Below, one piece after another: positions 1 through 7,717 of a stretch of 53,806 bases of DNA; positions within the stretch are counted from its first letter, which is position 1; every line of letters begins with the position of its first letter. The DNA is from Accumulibacter sp. GTDB lineage: Bacteria; Pseudomonadota; Gammaproteobacteria; Burkholderiales; Rhodocyclaceae. The stretch spans positions 1-53,806 of the forward strand of contig NZ_JAPUVI010000048.1 of NCBI RefSeq assembly GCF_029255285.1, written 5' to 3'. Below the pieces are notes generated by a model. The model worked only from the letters and a program-made list of their open reading frames with translations. It was not told the DNA's origin and searched no databases. Both the position numbers and the translations under genes were made by a program.

Positions 1-21
1 CCCGCCCAAGGGTTGACGTGG

Positions 22-79
22 AGGCTGGCCTCGCGGGTTTGCCGTTCTGCTTTGCTCGTGCAAACCCGCGAGCCAACCA
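22..79. repeat. Imperfect long inverted repeat
   Basis: An arm at about 22-42 (core tcgcgggtttgc) is repeated in inverse orientation at 61-79 (core gcaaacccgcga), around a loop of about 18 bases. The outer parts, ggctggc and gccaacc, also pair with small mismatches. It could fold as a long hairpin or be a REP-like palindrome. There is no T-run, so it is not a clear terminator. I see no gene between 1 and the tRNA. Confidence 0.6.
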
Positions 80-272
80 TTCCCGTCGGCGCACGCATAA
101 GTGGTTGACGAACAACGCCGTCTGCGTGTGCCACGGCGAAGAAGTTGGCGCAGGTTTCGAGAGAAGATAGGGCGGAACAGGGGCGAACCGGGGGAATTAG
201 GTCGCTCGTGTCCGGAGTGGCTGGCACACGCAGAATGGCCCGGAACCCTGCGTGACGTGCGGAATCCACAAA

Positions 273-302
273 CGAAAACGCCCAACCGAGAACGGTTGGG
301 CG
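273..302 (-). terminator. Rho-independent terminator of tRNA-Phe
   Basis: Ten-base arms at 279-288 and 293-302 pair perfectly around a 4-base loop. On the minus strand the stem is followed by TTTT and CGTTT. It lies just downstream of the 3' end of the minus-strand tRNA-Phe, so it is the expected terminator of that transcript. Confidence 0.85.
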
Positions 303-310
303 CTGAATAG

Positions 311-386
<76 letters not shown>

Positions 387-398
387 GATGAGCGGCGG

Positions 399-427
399 AT
401 TATAGTCAATCAGTCGTCAGTCGTCAA
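399..427 (-). promoter_or_regulatory. Sigma-70 promoter of tRNA-Phe
   Basis: On the minus strand a TTGACG -35 box (422-427) and a perfect TATAAT -10 box (399-404) are separated by 17 bp. The predicted start falls a few bases before the mature 5' end at 386. Confidence 0.9.
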
Positions 428-571
428 AGAGAAACCTTGTCCAATGTGGAGAACCGGAGATGTAGAACGTCATTTGTCCGGTGTGTCTTGGCTTCCCGAA
501 GGGCGCGCAGGGATCGGGTGCGGCGAAGCGAAGTTTCCCGGATAATGTGAAAAATTCTTCCGAGAGTCCAC

Positions 572-2203
572 ATGCTCGTCAGATCACCGCTTGTTTCCGC
601 CGTCCCGGCCTCACGCCTCCGGCGCTGGGGAGCTTCCGCCGCCTGCCTCGCCATCGTGCTGACGGCGGCGAGCGCTCACTCGTCGGGCAGCGAACCGCTT
701 TCGTGGTTTGGCCGCGGGGGGCCGACTCCGGCCGCTCGTCAAGCCGTTGCCCTTTTGTCCGACGCCGCGGCCGAAGGACTGGAAGCCCGTGACTACGGCG
801 TGAAGGAATTGCAGGAGAGCTTGGAGAATGCCGGCGGCGCGTCCGAGTTGAGCGAATATCGTATTGCCAGACTCGATGCCGCGCTGACTGCCGCATTGCG
901 GCGTTATCTGGTCGACCTGCGCTTCGGGCGCGTCGACCCGCATCGGCTGGGTGAAAAGTACACTTCCGCCAGTGGCAGCGACTTCGATCCTGACCTCTTG
1001 CTGCAGTCGGCCGTGGCGGAAGACCGGCTGGCCGAGACGCTGCGCAACGCGGCGCCGCGCTCGGCGCAGTACGACAGCTTGCGGCAGGCGCTGGCCTCGT
1101 ACCGCCGCCTTGTCGGCCACCCCGCCTGGCAGCAGGAGCTGCCGCCGCTGCCGGCCGGCAAGCTCACCCCCGGCCAGGTCTACGCCGGAACTTCGCGCCT
1201 CGCCGAGCGCCTGAGCCTGCTCGGCGACCTGCCGGCCGAAACGGCCGTGCCGCCGCGCTACGAAGGCAAACTGGTCGACGGCATCAAGTCGTTTCAGGAG
1301 CGGCACGGGATGGCGCCGGACGGTGTGATCGGCCGGGAAACCTTCGAGCAGCTCAAGGTGACTCCGGAAGTACGCGTCGAACAACTCGAACTGGCGCTCG
1401 AACGACTGCGCTGGATGCCGCTACTACCGGCTGGCCGGATCGTCGTCGTGAACGTGCCGGAGTTCATGCTGCGCGGCTATCTGGTCGGCGATGGCCGAAT
1501 CGAGCCTGGGCCCGCCATGCGGGTCATCGTCGGCAACGCGCGCCGGACCCGCACGCCGCTTTTCGATGCCCAGATGCGCGCCATCGAATTCAGCCCCTAC
1601 TGGAACGTCCCCCCGTCGATCACGCGCGGCGAGACCTTGCCCAGGCTGCGTCGCGACCCGGGCTATTTCGACCGTCAGGGCTTCGAACTGGTCGACAGCG
1701 AGGGCCGGGTGATCAGCGGCCTGCCCGAGGGAGGCCTGGACGCTCTCGAGCGGGGACAGGTGCGCATTCGCCAGAGACCAGGAGCGGCGAACGCACTCGG
1801 CGATATCAAGTTCGTTTTCCCCAATGGCGACAACATCTACTTCCACCACACGTCGAGTCCGCAGCTCTTCAAGCGCGACCGGCGCGACTTCAGCCATGGC
1901 TGCATACGGGTCGAGGCGCCGGCCGAACTGGCGCAATTCGTCCTCGGTGACGAACGGGAGTGGCCCCGCGAGCGCATAGTCCAGGCGATGCGCAAGGGAA
2001 GGTCGATGACCGTTCGCCTGACGGAAACGATTCCGGTGCGCATCGCCTACGATACCGCGGCGGTCAGGAACGGTCGCGTCCATTTCTTCCCCGACATCTA
2101 CGGCCGCGACCGCGTGCTGCGCGATGCCCTGCGCCAGCGCTCGATCAGCATTCGGGCCGATGCCTCGCCCGCGATGGCCATCGGTCTGAAAGCAGCCAAC
2201 TAG
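572..2203 (+). CDS. L,D-transpeptidase, YcbB/LdtD family
   Basis: Predicted periplasmic peptidoglycan cross-linking enzyme of 543 residues that forms 3-3 links between meso-diaminopimelate residues. The N-terminus is basic then hydrophobic (about residues 1-35), as in a signal peptide. A scaffold region follows, then a PG_binding_1 domain (about 230-265, GVIGRETFEQL) and a YkuD catalytic domain. The catalytic motif SHGCIRVE puts the nucleophilic Cys near residue 444, with an upstream His in the IYFHHTSS stretch. The length fits YcbB-type enzymes rather than the short ErfK/YbiS group. A weak GAGAG ribosome site precedes the ATG. A YcbK-like peptidase follows after about 18 bp, a pairing also common in other proteobacteria. 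Confidence 0.93.
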   Translation: MLVRSPLVSAVPASRLRRWGASAACLAIVLTAASAHSSGSEPLSWFGRGGPTPAARQAVALLSDAAAEGLEARDYGVKELQESLENAGGASELSEYRIARLDAALTAALRRYLVDLRFGRVDPHRLGEKYTSASGSDFDPDLLLQSAVAEDRLAETLRNAAPRSAQYDSLRQALASYRRLVGHPAWQQELPPLPAGKLTPGQVYAGTSRLAERLSLLGDLPAETAVPPRYEGKLVDGIKSFQERHGMAPDGVIGRETFEQLKVTPEVRVEQLELALERLRWMPLLPAGRIVVVNVPEFMLRGYLVGDGRIEPGPAMRVIVGNARRTRTPLFDAQMRAIEFSPYWNVPPSITRGETLPRLRRDPGYFDRQGFELVDSEGRVISGLPEGGLDALERGQVRIRQRPGAANALGDIKFVFPNGDNIYFHHTSSPQLFKRDRRDFSHGCIRVEAPAELAQFVLGDEREWPRERIVQAMRKGRSMTVRLTETIPVRIAYDTAAVRNGRVHFFPDIYGRDRVLRDALRQRSISIRADASPAMAIGLKAAN

Positions 2204-2221
2204 CCTTTGGACGAAATCATC

Positions 2222-2779
2222 ATGTGGCAATCACAACGCTTCTCGCGACGGCGCTTTCTCGGACACGTGACGCGGCTGGCCGCCGCCGGGACGGTCATGA
2301 CCTTGGCCCGACCCGCCTTGGCGTCCTTGCCGCAGGCGCGGCGGCTCGATTTCGATCACCTCCATACCGGCGAACGACTTTCGCTCGTTTTCGCGCTCGG
2401 CGAACGCTACCTTCCTGAGGCCTTGACCCGGCTCAACCATTTTCTGCGCGACCATTATTCGGGTGAAGTCGGCGCCATCGATCCGTTGCTGCTCGACCTC
2501 CTTTTCCGGACCCGGCGCGAGCTCGAGTGTCCGCGACCATTCCAGGTCATCTCCGCTTACCGCGGCGCCGCCACCAACCAGCAGCTGCGTCATGGCGGTC
2601 GCAGTGGCGTCGCGAGGCAGAGCTTGCACATGCAGGGGCGGGCGATCGACGTCCGCCTCGAAGGCGTACCGCTGGTCGACCTTCGTGACGCCGCCATGTC
2701 CTTGCAGGCCGGCGGCGTCGGTTTCTACCCGCGCAGCGAGTTTGTCCACCTCGACACCGGGCACGTCCGTACCTGGTAA
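2222..2779 (+). CDS. YcbK-like DUF882 / M15_2 peptidase
   Basis: Predicted zinc-dependent cell-wall peptidase of about 185 residues. The N-terminus has a twin-arginine-type signal (SRRRFLG followed by a hydrophobic stretch ending ARPALA), implying export of a folded protein. The M15 zinc ligands are visible in SLHMQGRAIDV (His and Asp) and in FVHLDTGH near the C-terminus. I chose ATG at 2222; an in-frame TTG at 2207 would overlap nothing but places five residues before the Tat motif. It is probably cotranscribed with the L,D-transpeptidase upstream. It is convergent with the APE operon, with 134 bp between the stops. Confidence 0.9.
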   Translation: MWQSQRFSRRRFLGHVTRLAAAGTVMTLARPALASLPQARRLDFDHLHTGERLSLVFALGERYLPEALTRLNHFLRDHYSGEVGAIDPLLLDLLFRTRRELECPRPFQVISAYRGAATNQQLRHGGRSGVARQSLHMQGRAIDVRLEGVPLVDLRDAAMSLQAGGVGFYPRSEFVHLDTGHVRTW

Positions 2780-2913
2780 GCCTGCGTTTTGCCCACGCTC
2801 AGGGTGCGCGGCGCGACGAAGGAGCGGCGTGGGTCCGAAAAGAAGAGGAGGTCAAGCCGTCGACGGCGGAGGCCGGTAAGTCGCCACCATCCGGCCGCCA
2901 GGTCGGGCCGGCG

Positions 2914-3633
2914 CTAGATCAGGCCGCCGTTGATCGAAATGACCTGGCCCGAGATGTAGGCGGCCCGCTCCGACGCCAGAAAACCAACCAGGTCGGCCAC
3001 TTCCTCGGGCTGGCCGGCACGTTGCATCGGTACCCGTGCCTTGATCGTCGCGCTGTCGAAAGCGCCGCCGCTCATCGCGCCGGCGATGATCCCCGGCGCC
3101 ACGGAATTGACCGTGATGCCGCGACTCGCCACTTCCAGGGCGAGCGCCTTGCCGGCCGCATGCAGCGCGCCTTTCGCTGCCGAATAATTGACTTGGCCGC
3201 GATTGCCGACGACGCCGGCGACCGACGAGACGTTGACGATTCGTCCCCAGCGCGTACGGATCATCGGCAGAATCAACGGTCGGGTGACGTTGAAGAACCC
3301 GTTCAGCGAGACGTCCAGGACGCTGTCCCATTGTTCGTCGGACATGCCGGGAAAAACCGCGTCGGCGTGGATGCCGGCGTTGTTGATCAGCACCTGAATC
3401 GGCCCGTCGGCAAGAAGATCGGCCAGTACGGCAGCGGCCGACCGGCGGTGGGTGACGTCGAAAACGACGCTTTCGGCAGAACCCCCGGCCGCGACGATCT
3501 GGCCGACGACCTCGTCCGCCCGGTCGCGACGGCTCCTGGCGTGGACGATCACGTAGCAACCATCTGCCGCCAGGCGGCGGCAGATGGCGGCGCCGATGTC
3601 GCCGCTGCCGCCGGTCACCAGCGCACGCTTCAT
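2914..3633 (-). CDS. apeQ: APE 3-oxoacyl-ACP reductase (ApeQ/FabG-like)
   Basis: Short-chain dehydrogenase of 239 residues, predicted to reduce the 3-keto group in each polyene elongation round with NADPH. The cofactor loop TGGSGDIG is at residues 7-14, NNAG at 84-87, Asn111, Ser137, and Tyr150/Lys154 of the YxxxK pair. Its ATG overlaps the stop of the dehydratase gene by 4 bp (ATGA), so translation is probably coupled. It is the last gene of the 15-gene operon. The family is certain; the APE role comes from context. Confidence 0.92.
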   Translation of the reverse strand: MKRALVTGGSGDIGAAICRRLAADGCYVIVHARSRRDRADEVVGQIVAAGGSAESVVFDVTHRRSAAAVLADLLADGPIQVLINNAGIHADAVFPGMSDEQWDSVLDVSLNGFFNVTRPLILPMIRTRWGRIVNVSSVAGVVGNRGQVNYSAAKGALHAAGKALALEVASRGITVNSVAPGIIAGAMSGGAFDSATIKARVPMQRAGQPEEVADLVGFLASERAAYISGQVISINGGLI

Positions 3634-4082
3634 GACGCCGCTGGCTCGCCAGGCGTCCCGGCGTCGAGAACGACGGCCGCGCGGCCTTCGACGAGGCAAC
3701 GACCGGCGTGACCGACCGAGAAGCGATAGAGGACGTGCCTGTCGTCGCCCGACAGCCGCTCGGCCAGAACGACGAGTTCGCCTGGCAGGTCGTCCAGCCG
3801 CGCCACGTTCAGCGTCACCCCGCGCAGGCTGGCCAGGTAGCCCTGCCGGGGCCGGTCGCCAGCCGCCGCGAGCAAGGCGCCGTGCAAGGCCATCGCCTGC
3901 GCGGCATACTCGATGCCGCTCGCCGCACCCAGGCGATCTGCCTCGCGCAGCGGGTTGGCCGGATCGGCATGGCTCGTGGCGCGACAGGAAATCGCTCCCG
4001 CCGACCAGTCGACAACGGCGTCGAGCAGGCACATGGCGCCGCTCTGCGGGACGTGTTCGGCAATCCAGCGGCGATCTAGCAT
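3630..4082 (-). CDS. apeP: APE hotdog dehydratase (ApeP-like)
   Basis: Protein of 150 residues resembling the ApeP/FabZ-like hotdog 3-hydroxyacyl-ACP dehydratases, which remove water to leave the trans double bond of the polyene. The N-terminus HVPQSGAMCLLDAVVDW matches the usual start of this family, in which the HxPQ/G-M-LLD region shapes the active site. The start overlaps the end of the chain-length-factor gene by 7 bp and the stop overlaps the reductase start by 4 bp. A second, shorter dehydratase is encoded upstream at 11548-11850, and in studied APE systems the two form a pair. Confidence 0.85.
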   Translation of the reverse strand: MLDRRWIAEHVPQSGAMCLLDAVVDWSAGAISCRATSHADPANPLREADRLGAASGIEYAAQAMALHGALLAAAGDRPRQGYLASLRGVTLNVARLDDLPGELVVLAERLSGDDRHVLYRFSVGHAGRCLVEGRAAVVLDAGTPGEPAAS

Positions 4083-4879
4083 GGGTCGAGATCGACGCGC
4101 AGTGACATCGGCGGCAGGTAATCGAGGCAGACGCTGTCTGTTTTGCGTCTGGCCAGCGATTGCAGCAGAGGCAGCGCGCGCAATGCTGGAATCGTGGTCC
4201 GCAAGTGTTCGAGCCGGTCGTCGGCCAGTTTCGCCGCGACGTCGTCGCTTGGCGCGAGCGCCAGGCGGGCCAGCGAAAGGGCGCTGCGGTCGGGCGTCAA
4301 CAGCAAGGCGACACCGGCGCAATCGCCGATCGGCCGCTTGCTGTGCAGCGGTTCCGGATACTCGCTGTCGTAGGCGATGAGCAAGACCGGCCGCTGCTCC
4401 GCGACGACCTGCGCCAGCGCCTCGAGCAGGCCGGCGCCGAAACTCGCGTCGAAAGCGCAGAGCACCTGGCAAGGCGCCATCGAGCCGGTGGCGATGCCCC
4501 AGTAACCGGCGGCGGCGTTATGCACCGAGTTGTGAAAGCGGGTTGGCGAAACCCGCCGGTCGTCGCTCGCCAATTGCTCGCACAGCGCATGGCAATTGTG
4601 ACCGTCGGCGCCCGAGGCGGTAAACACCGTGGCCAGCGTGGTGAGTTCGGCGCCGGCTTGGGCCGCGGCTTCGAGGCCGAGCGCGAGAGCCAGCCGGACG
4701 ACCCGGCTGGCGCGCCGACGCTCGGCCGCCGGCAGCAGGCTGGGCACCGGCAGCCGCGTCGGCGCCGGCGCGTACGCCTGCTCGCCGCACAGCACCGCAC
4801 AGGCCGTTGGCCAGTCCGGCAAGCCGGGGGCAAGGCAGCCGATACCTTCGATCCAGGCGCCGAGCGGGGCGGGTCTCAT
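4076..4879 (-). CDS. apeC: Beta-ketoacyl synthase-like chain-length factor (ApeC-like)
   Basis: Protein of 267 residues related to the N-terminal half of beta-ketoacyl synthases, the type annotated as 'beta-ketoacyl synthase chain length factor'. The canonical nucleophile motif is replaced by CAFDASFGAG and no C-terminal His motifs are present, so it is probably non-catalytic and pairs with the ketosynthase encoded just upstream to set chain length. Conserved family stretches include NSVHNAAAGYWGI. The start overlaps the ketosynthase stop by 4 bp (ATGA). Confidence 0.85.
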   Translation of the reverse strand: MRPAPLGAWIEGIGCLAPGLPDWPTACAVLCGEQAYAPAPTRLPVPSLLPAAERRRASRVVRLALALGLEAAAQAGAELTTLATVFTASGADGHNCHALCEQLASDDRRVSPTRFHNSVHNAAAGYWGIATGSMAPCQVLCAFDASFGAGLLEALAQVVAEQRPVLLIAYDSEYPEPLHSKRPIGDCAGVALLLTPDRSALSLARLALAPSDDVAAKLADDRLEHLRTTIPALRALPLLQSLARRKTDSVCLDYLPPMSLRVDLDPC

Positions 4880-6123
4880 GGTGCCAGGCCGAAAACCAGG
4901 CTGCAGTTGCTGCCGCCGAAACCGAAAGAGTTGCTCAACACCCGTCGCACGCGGCCGTTGCGGGCTGTCGTGAGATAGTCCAGCGACAGTGCCGGATCCG
5001 GCGTCTCGGTATGCGGGCTGCCGGGCAGCAGGCCGGACGTCAGCGCCAGCCCGCAGATCGCCGCCTCGACCGCGCCGGCGGCGCCGAGCGTGTGGCCGGT
5101 TGCCCCCTTGGTCGAGCTGCAGGCGACGCCGCGCTGGCCGAACAAGTCGACGACCGCCTGGCCTTCGGCGGCGTCGTTGCTCGGCGTACCGGTACCGTGC
5201 AGGTTGAGGTAATCGATCTCGGGTGCTGTGAGACCGGCCGAGCGCAACGCCGCGGCCATCGCCAGCCGGGCGCCAAGACCCTGTGGGTGCGGCGCCGACA
5301 TGTGGTAGGCGTCGCTCGATTCGCCGTAGCCAAGCAGCAGGAGCGAAGCCGGGGGCACTTCGGCCGGCAGACGCTCGAGTAACGCGAAAGCCGCCCCCTC
5401 GGCCACCGAAATGCCGTTGCGCCGCAGGTCGAACGGCCGGCACGGGCGACTGGACGTCAGTTCGAGCGAGGCGAAACCGTAAAGCGTGGTCAGGCAGAGC
5501 GAGTCGACGCCACCGACCAGCGCCGCGTCGATACCGTCGCAGGCGATCAGGCGGGCGGCCGCGGCAAAGACTTTGGCGCTCGACGAACAGGCGGTCGACA
5601 CCGCCGCCGCCGGTCCTTCGAGGGCGAAGTAGTCGCGCGCGAATTCGGCCAGCGAAAACGGATTGTGTGTGTGGCGATAGAGGAAATCGGCGGGCAGCTC
5701 GCCGCTCTGCGGGTCGCGCCGCCGATACGCCAGTTCGGCCTGTAGGATGCCGGACGTGCTGGTACCGAGAAAAACGCCGACGCGCTGGCGGCCGTAGCGC
5801 TGGATCGCCGTGCGGACCGCAGCGGCGAAGCCGTCGGCTTCGAGGGCCAGTTGCGCCAGCCGGTTGTTGCGGCAATCGTAGCGCCTGAGTGCCGCGGGCA
5901 ATCGCTGCTCATCGACTGCCGCCACCTGGCCGACCCAGGTCTCGATCTGGACACTCTCGAAGGCGCAGGGCGTCAGGCCGCTGCGGCCGGTGCGCAAGCC
6001 GTCCAGCGTGTGCGCCAGGCCATGGCCGAGGCAGGTGGTCAGCGTGCAGGCGGAAAGAAGCAATGGAGTCAAGTTGGCGGTCCCGATCGTTGCGGGCGAA
6101 TAGTAGCAGAGGTCGACGCTCAT
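4876..6123 (-). CDS. apeO: APE ketosynthase (ApeO-like, FabF type)
   Basis: Beta-ketoacyl-ACP synthase of 415 residues with an intact triad: Cys179 in STACSSS, His309 in LHGTGTPSND and His344 in KGATGHTLGAAG. It condenses malonyl-ACP with the growing polyene. Being encoded next to the chain-length factor suggests the heterodimeric condensing enzyme; the ApeO label rests on that pairing. The start at 6123 gives an extra 20 residues before the KS fold begins (TPLLLSACTLTT), so a later start is possible. Confidence 0.88.
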   Translation of the reverse strand: MSVDLCYYSPATIGTANLTPLLLSACTLTTCLGHGLAHTLDGLRTGRSGLTPCAFESVQIETWVGQVAAVDEQRLPAALRRYDCRNNRLAQLALEADGFAAAVRTAIQRYGRQRVGVFLGTSTSGILQAELAYRRRDPQSGELPADFLYRHTHNPFSLAEFARDYFALEGPAAAVSTACSSSAKVFAAAARLIACDGIDAALVGGVDSLCLTTLYGFASLELTSSRPCRPFDLRRNGISVAEGAAFALLERLPAEVPPASLLLLGYGESSDAYHMSAPHPQGLGARLAMAAALRSAGLTAPEIDYLNLHGTGTPSNDAAEGQAVVDLFGQRGVACSSTKGATGHTLGAAGAVEAAICGLALTSGLLPGSPHTETPDPALSLDYLTTARNGRVRRVLSNSFGFGGSNCSLVFGLAP

Positions 6124-6188
6124 CCGCCGCCGCGCCTCCCCGGCCTGGCCGGCCGGTCGCTGGCCGGCGCCTGCCGCTCCGGCAGAGG

Positions 6189-6911
6189 TCAGGCCGGCAG
6201 CCGACAGACCAGCAGGGTGTTGGCGAACGGTTTCCCTTCGCTCATCGGCGCGCTGTCGACGACGAAACCCAGCGCTTGCAGCAGCTCGACCCATTCCCCG
6301 AGGCGTCGGCCGTACAGCTTCGGCAGGCGATGGCCGCGGGCAAAGACGACGGCGTGATCGACCCAGTTGGAAAGCTGGTAGGGCAAACCGGCGCCAGCGT
6401 CGCCGATGCGCGTGACGAACAGGCCACGCGCCGGCAAGGCGGCGCGGATCCGGCGCAGAACGTCTTCCTGCTGCAGGTAGTCGATGTAGTGCAGTGCGTC
6501 GAGGATGGTGACGACGTCGGCGACACCGAAATCCGCCTCGCGCATGTCGCCGAGCCGGATATCGACCATGGGGTACCGGTTGCCGAAAGCCCGCCCGGCG
6601 CGTTCGACGTCCTTGGCCATCAGTTCGTAGCCGCGCAGGCGGAGTGGTTTCGGCGCCGCCGGCCAGTGGCTCGGCCAGTCGCCCTTGTCGTATCGCGCGC
6701 GCGCCGCCAGCAGCCAGGAAAATAGGCAGCCCTGGCCACAACCGAGGTCGAGATAATGCCCTTCGGCGGGGAAAAGCCCACGCTCGAGAAGGGCGCGGAA
6801 GACGCAGTCGCCGCCCAGCTTGCCGCGCGCGTAGTGGTAGGCGAAGCGTCCGCCGGAACGGAAGGGCTGGCTCGCGTCGTCGAGCAGGCGGCGCAGGAAA
6901 GCTTGGCTCAT
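6189..6911 (-). CDS. SAM-dependent methyltransferase (APE-associated)
   Basis: Class I methyltransferase of 240 residues. Motif I LDLGCGQG is at residues 54-61, and the acidic and post-I motifs follow (RLGDMREADF, VTILDALHYIDY). In APE clusters such enzymes modify the aromatic head group, for instance by O- or C-methylation; the substrate here is inferred. The start codon overlaps the stop of the deacetylase gene by 4 bp. Downstream, 65 bp separate it from the ketosynthase, the largest gap in the operon. Confidence 0.85.
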   Translation of the reverse strand: MSQAFLRRLLDDASQPFRSGGRFAYHYARGKLGGDCVFRALLERGLFPAEGHYLDLGCGQGCLFSWLLAARARYDKGDWPSHWPAAPKPLRLRGYELMAKDVERAGRAFGNRYPMVDIRLGDMREADFGVADVVTILDALHYIDYLQQEDVLRRIRAALPARGLFVTRIGDAGAGLPYQLSNWVDHAVVFARGHRLPKLYGRRLGEWVELLQALGFVVDSAPMSEGKPFANTLLVCRLPA

Positions 6912-7717
6912 GGCGCAGCGGTGGTCAGGGTGACGGGGTTCAGGCGGCGCTCGGCGATCGCCTGCAGCAAGCTGGGCAGCGCGGCGACGATGACCGCCGT
7001 CCCGGCATCCGTCCGGGCGGCGTTGCCGTCGTGCAGGAGCAGGATGTCGCCAGCGCCGAGTCGCCGGGTCAGCCGAAGACAAACGCGCCGCGCATCGCGT
7101 TGGCGGGTGTCGAAAGCGCGGCGTGTCCAGCTTGCCAGCCGCAGGTCGAGGCGAGCCAGCACCGGGTCGAGCAGCGGGCTGCGCAAGCCGGCGGTCGGCC
7201 GGAAGAAGCGCGGTTCCTGCCCGGTAATGTCGGCGAGAGTGGCTTGCGCCGCCGCGATGTCGGCTTGCAGGCGGCGCGTTCCAAAGGCGGCGAAGGACCA
7301 CGCGTGCGAGTCGCCGTGGTTCTCGACGCGGTGGCCGCGGTCGGCGATGGCGCGGCAGAGGGCCGGAAACCGCCGGGCGCGATGGCCGATGCAGAAGAAA
7401 CTCGCCTTGACGCTGGCGGTGTCGAGCAGATCGAGAACCTGTGGCGTGATTTCCGGATCCGGTCCGTCGTCGATGGTCAAGGCGATTTCACGGCGCGCCG
7501 TGGCGGCGGCCGGCAAGCGGCTGAGGTTGGGTCCGAGCAGACGACTGCGCGGCAGCAAGCCGGCGCCGGTCAGCAGCAGGTGGTTGGCGGCTAAAGCGCC
7601 GACAGCCACCGGCCAGCCGTCCGGAGCGGCGAGCAGGCCGAGCCCGGCCGCCGCGTGCGCGGCGAAGGAAAGCTTGATCGCCGGCGAGGGCTGCCAGGCT
7701 GGCGGCGGACGCGTCAC
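6908..7717 (-). CDS. Polysaccharide deacetylase family protein in the APE operon
   Basis: Protein of 269 residues with a short hydrophobic N-terminal region (about residues 15-55, one or two membrane segments), then a NodB-homology domain. The catalytic pair is in LTIDDGPD (Asp83/Asp84) and the metal site in ENHGDSHAW (His134, His138). A later RRAFDT and a LLLHD stretch fit the remaining family motifs. These enzymes remove N- or O-acetyl groups from sugars. It is not a standard APE gene, yet it is locked into the operon by a GTGA overlap with the exporter stop and a 4-bp overlap with the methyltransferase, so it probably acts on the APE-carrying lipid or its sugar. The start is GTG. Confidence 0.87.
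   Translation of the reverse strand: MTRPPPAWQPSPAIKLSFAAHAAAGLGLLAAPDGWPVAVGALAANHLLLTGAGLLPRSRLLGPNLSRLPAAATARREIALTIDDGPDPEITPQVLDLLDTASVKASFFCIGHRARRFPALCRAIADRGHRVENHGDSHAWSFAAFGTRRLQADIAAAQATLADITGQEPRFFRPTAGLRSPLLDPVLARLDLRLASWTRRAFDTRQRDARRVCLRLTRRLGAGDILLLHDGNAARTDAGTAVIVAALPSLLQAIAERRLNPVTLTTAAP

Noticed and set aside
611-1384. Long minus-strand reading frame opposite the L,D-transpeptidase gene
   Set aside because: It has no recognisable family and lies wholly within a well-supported gene on the other strand; GC-rich sequence makes such frames common.
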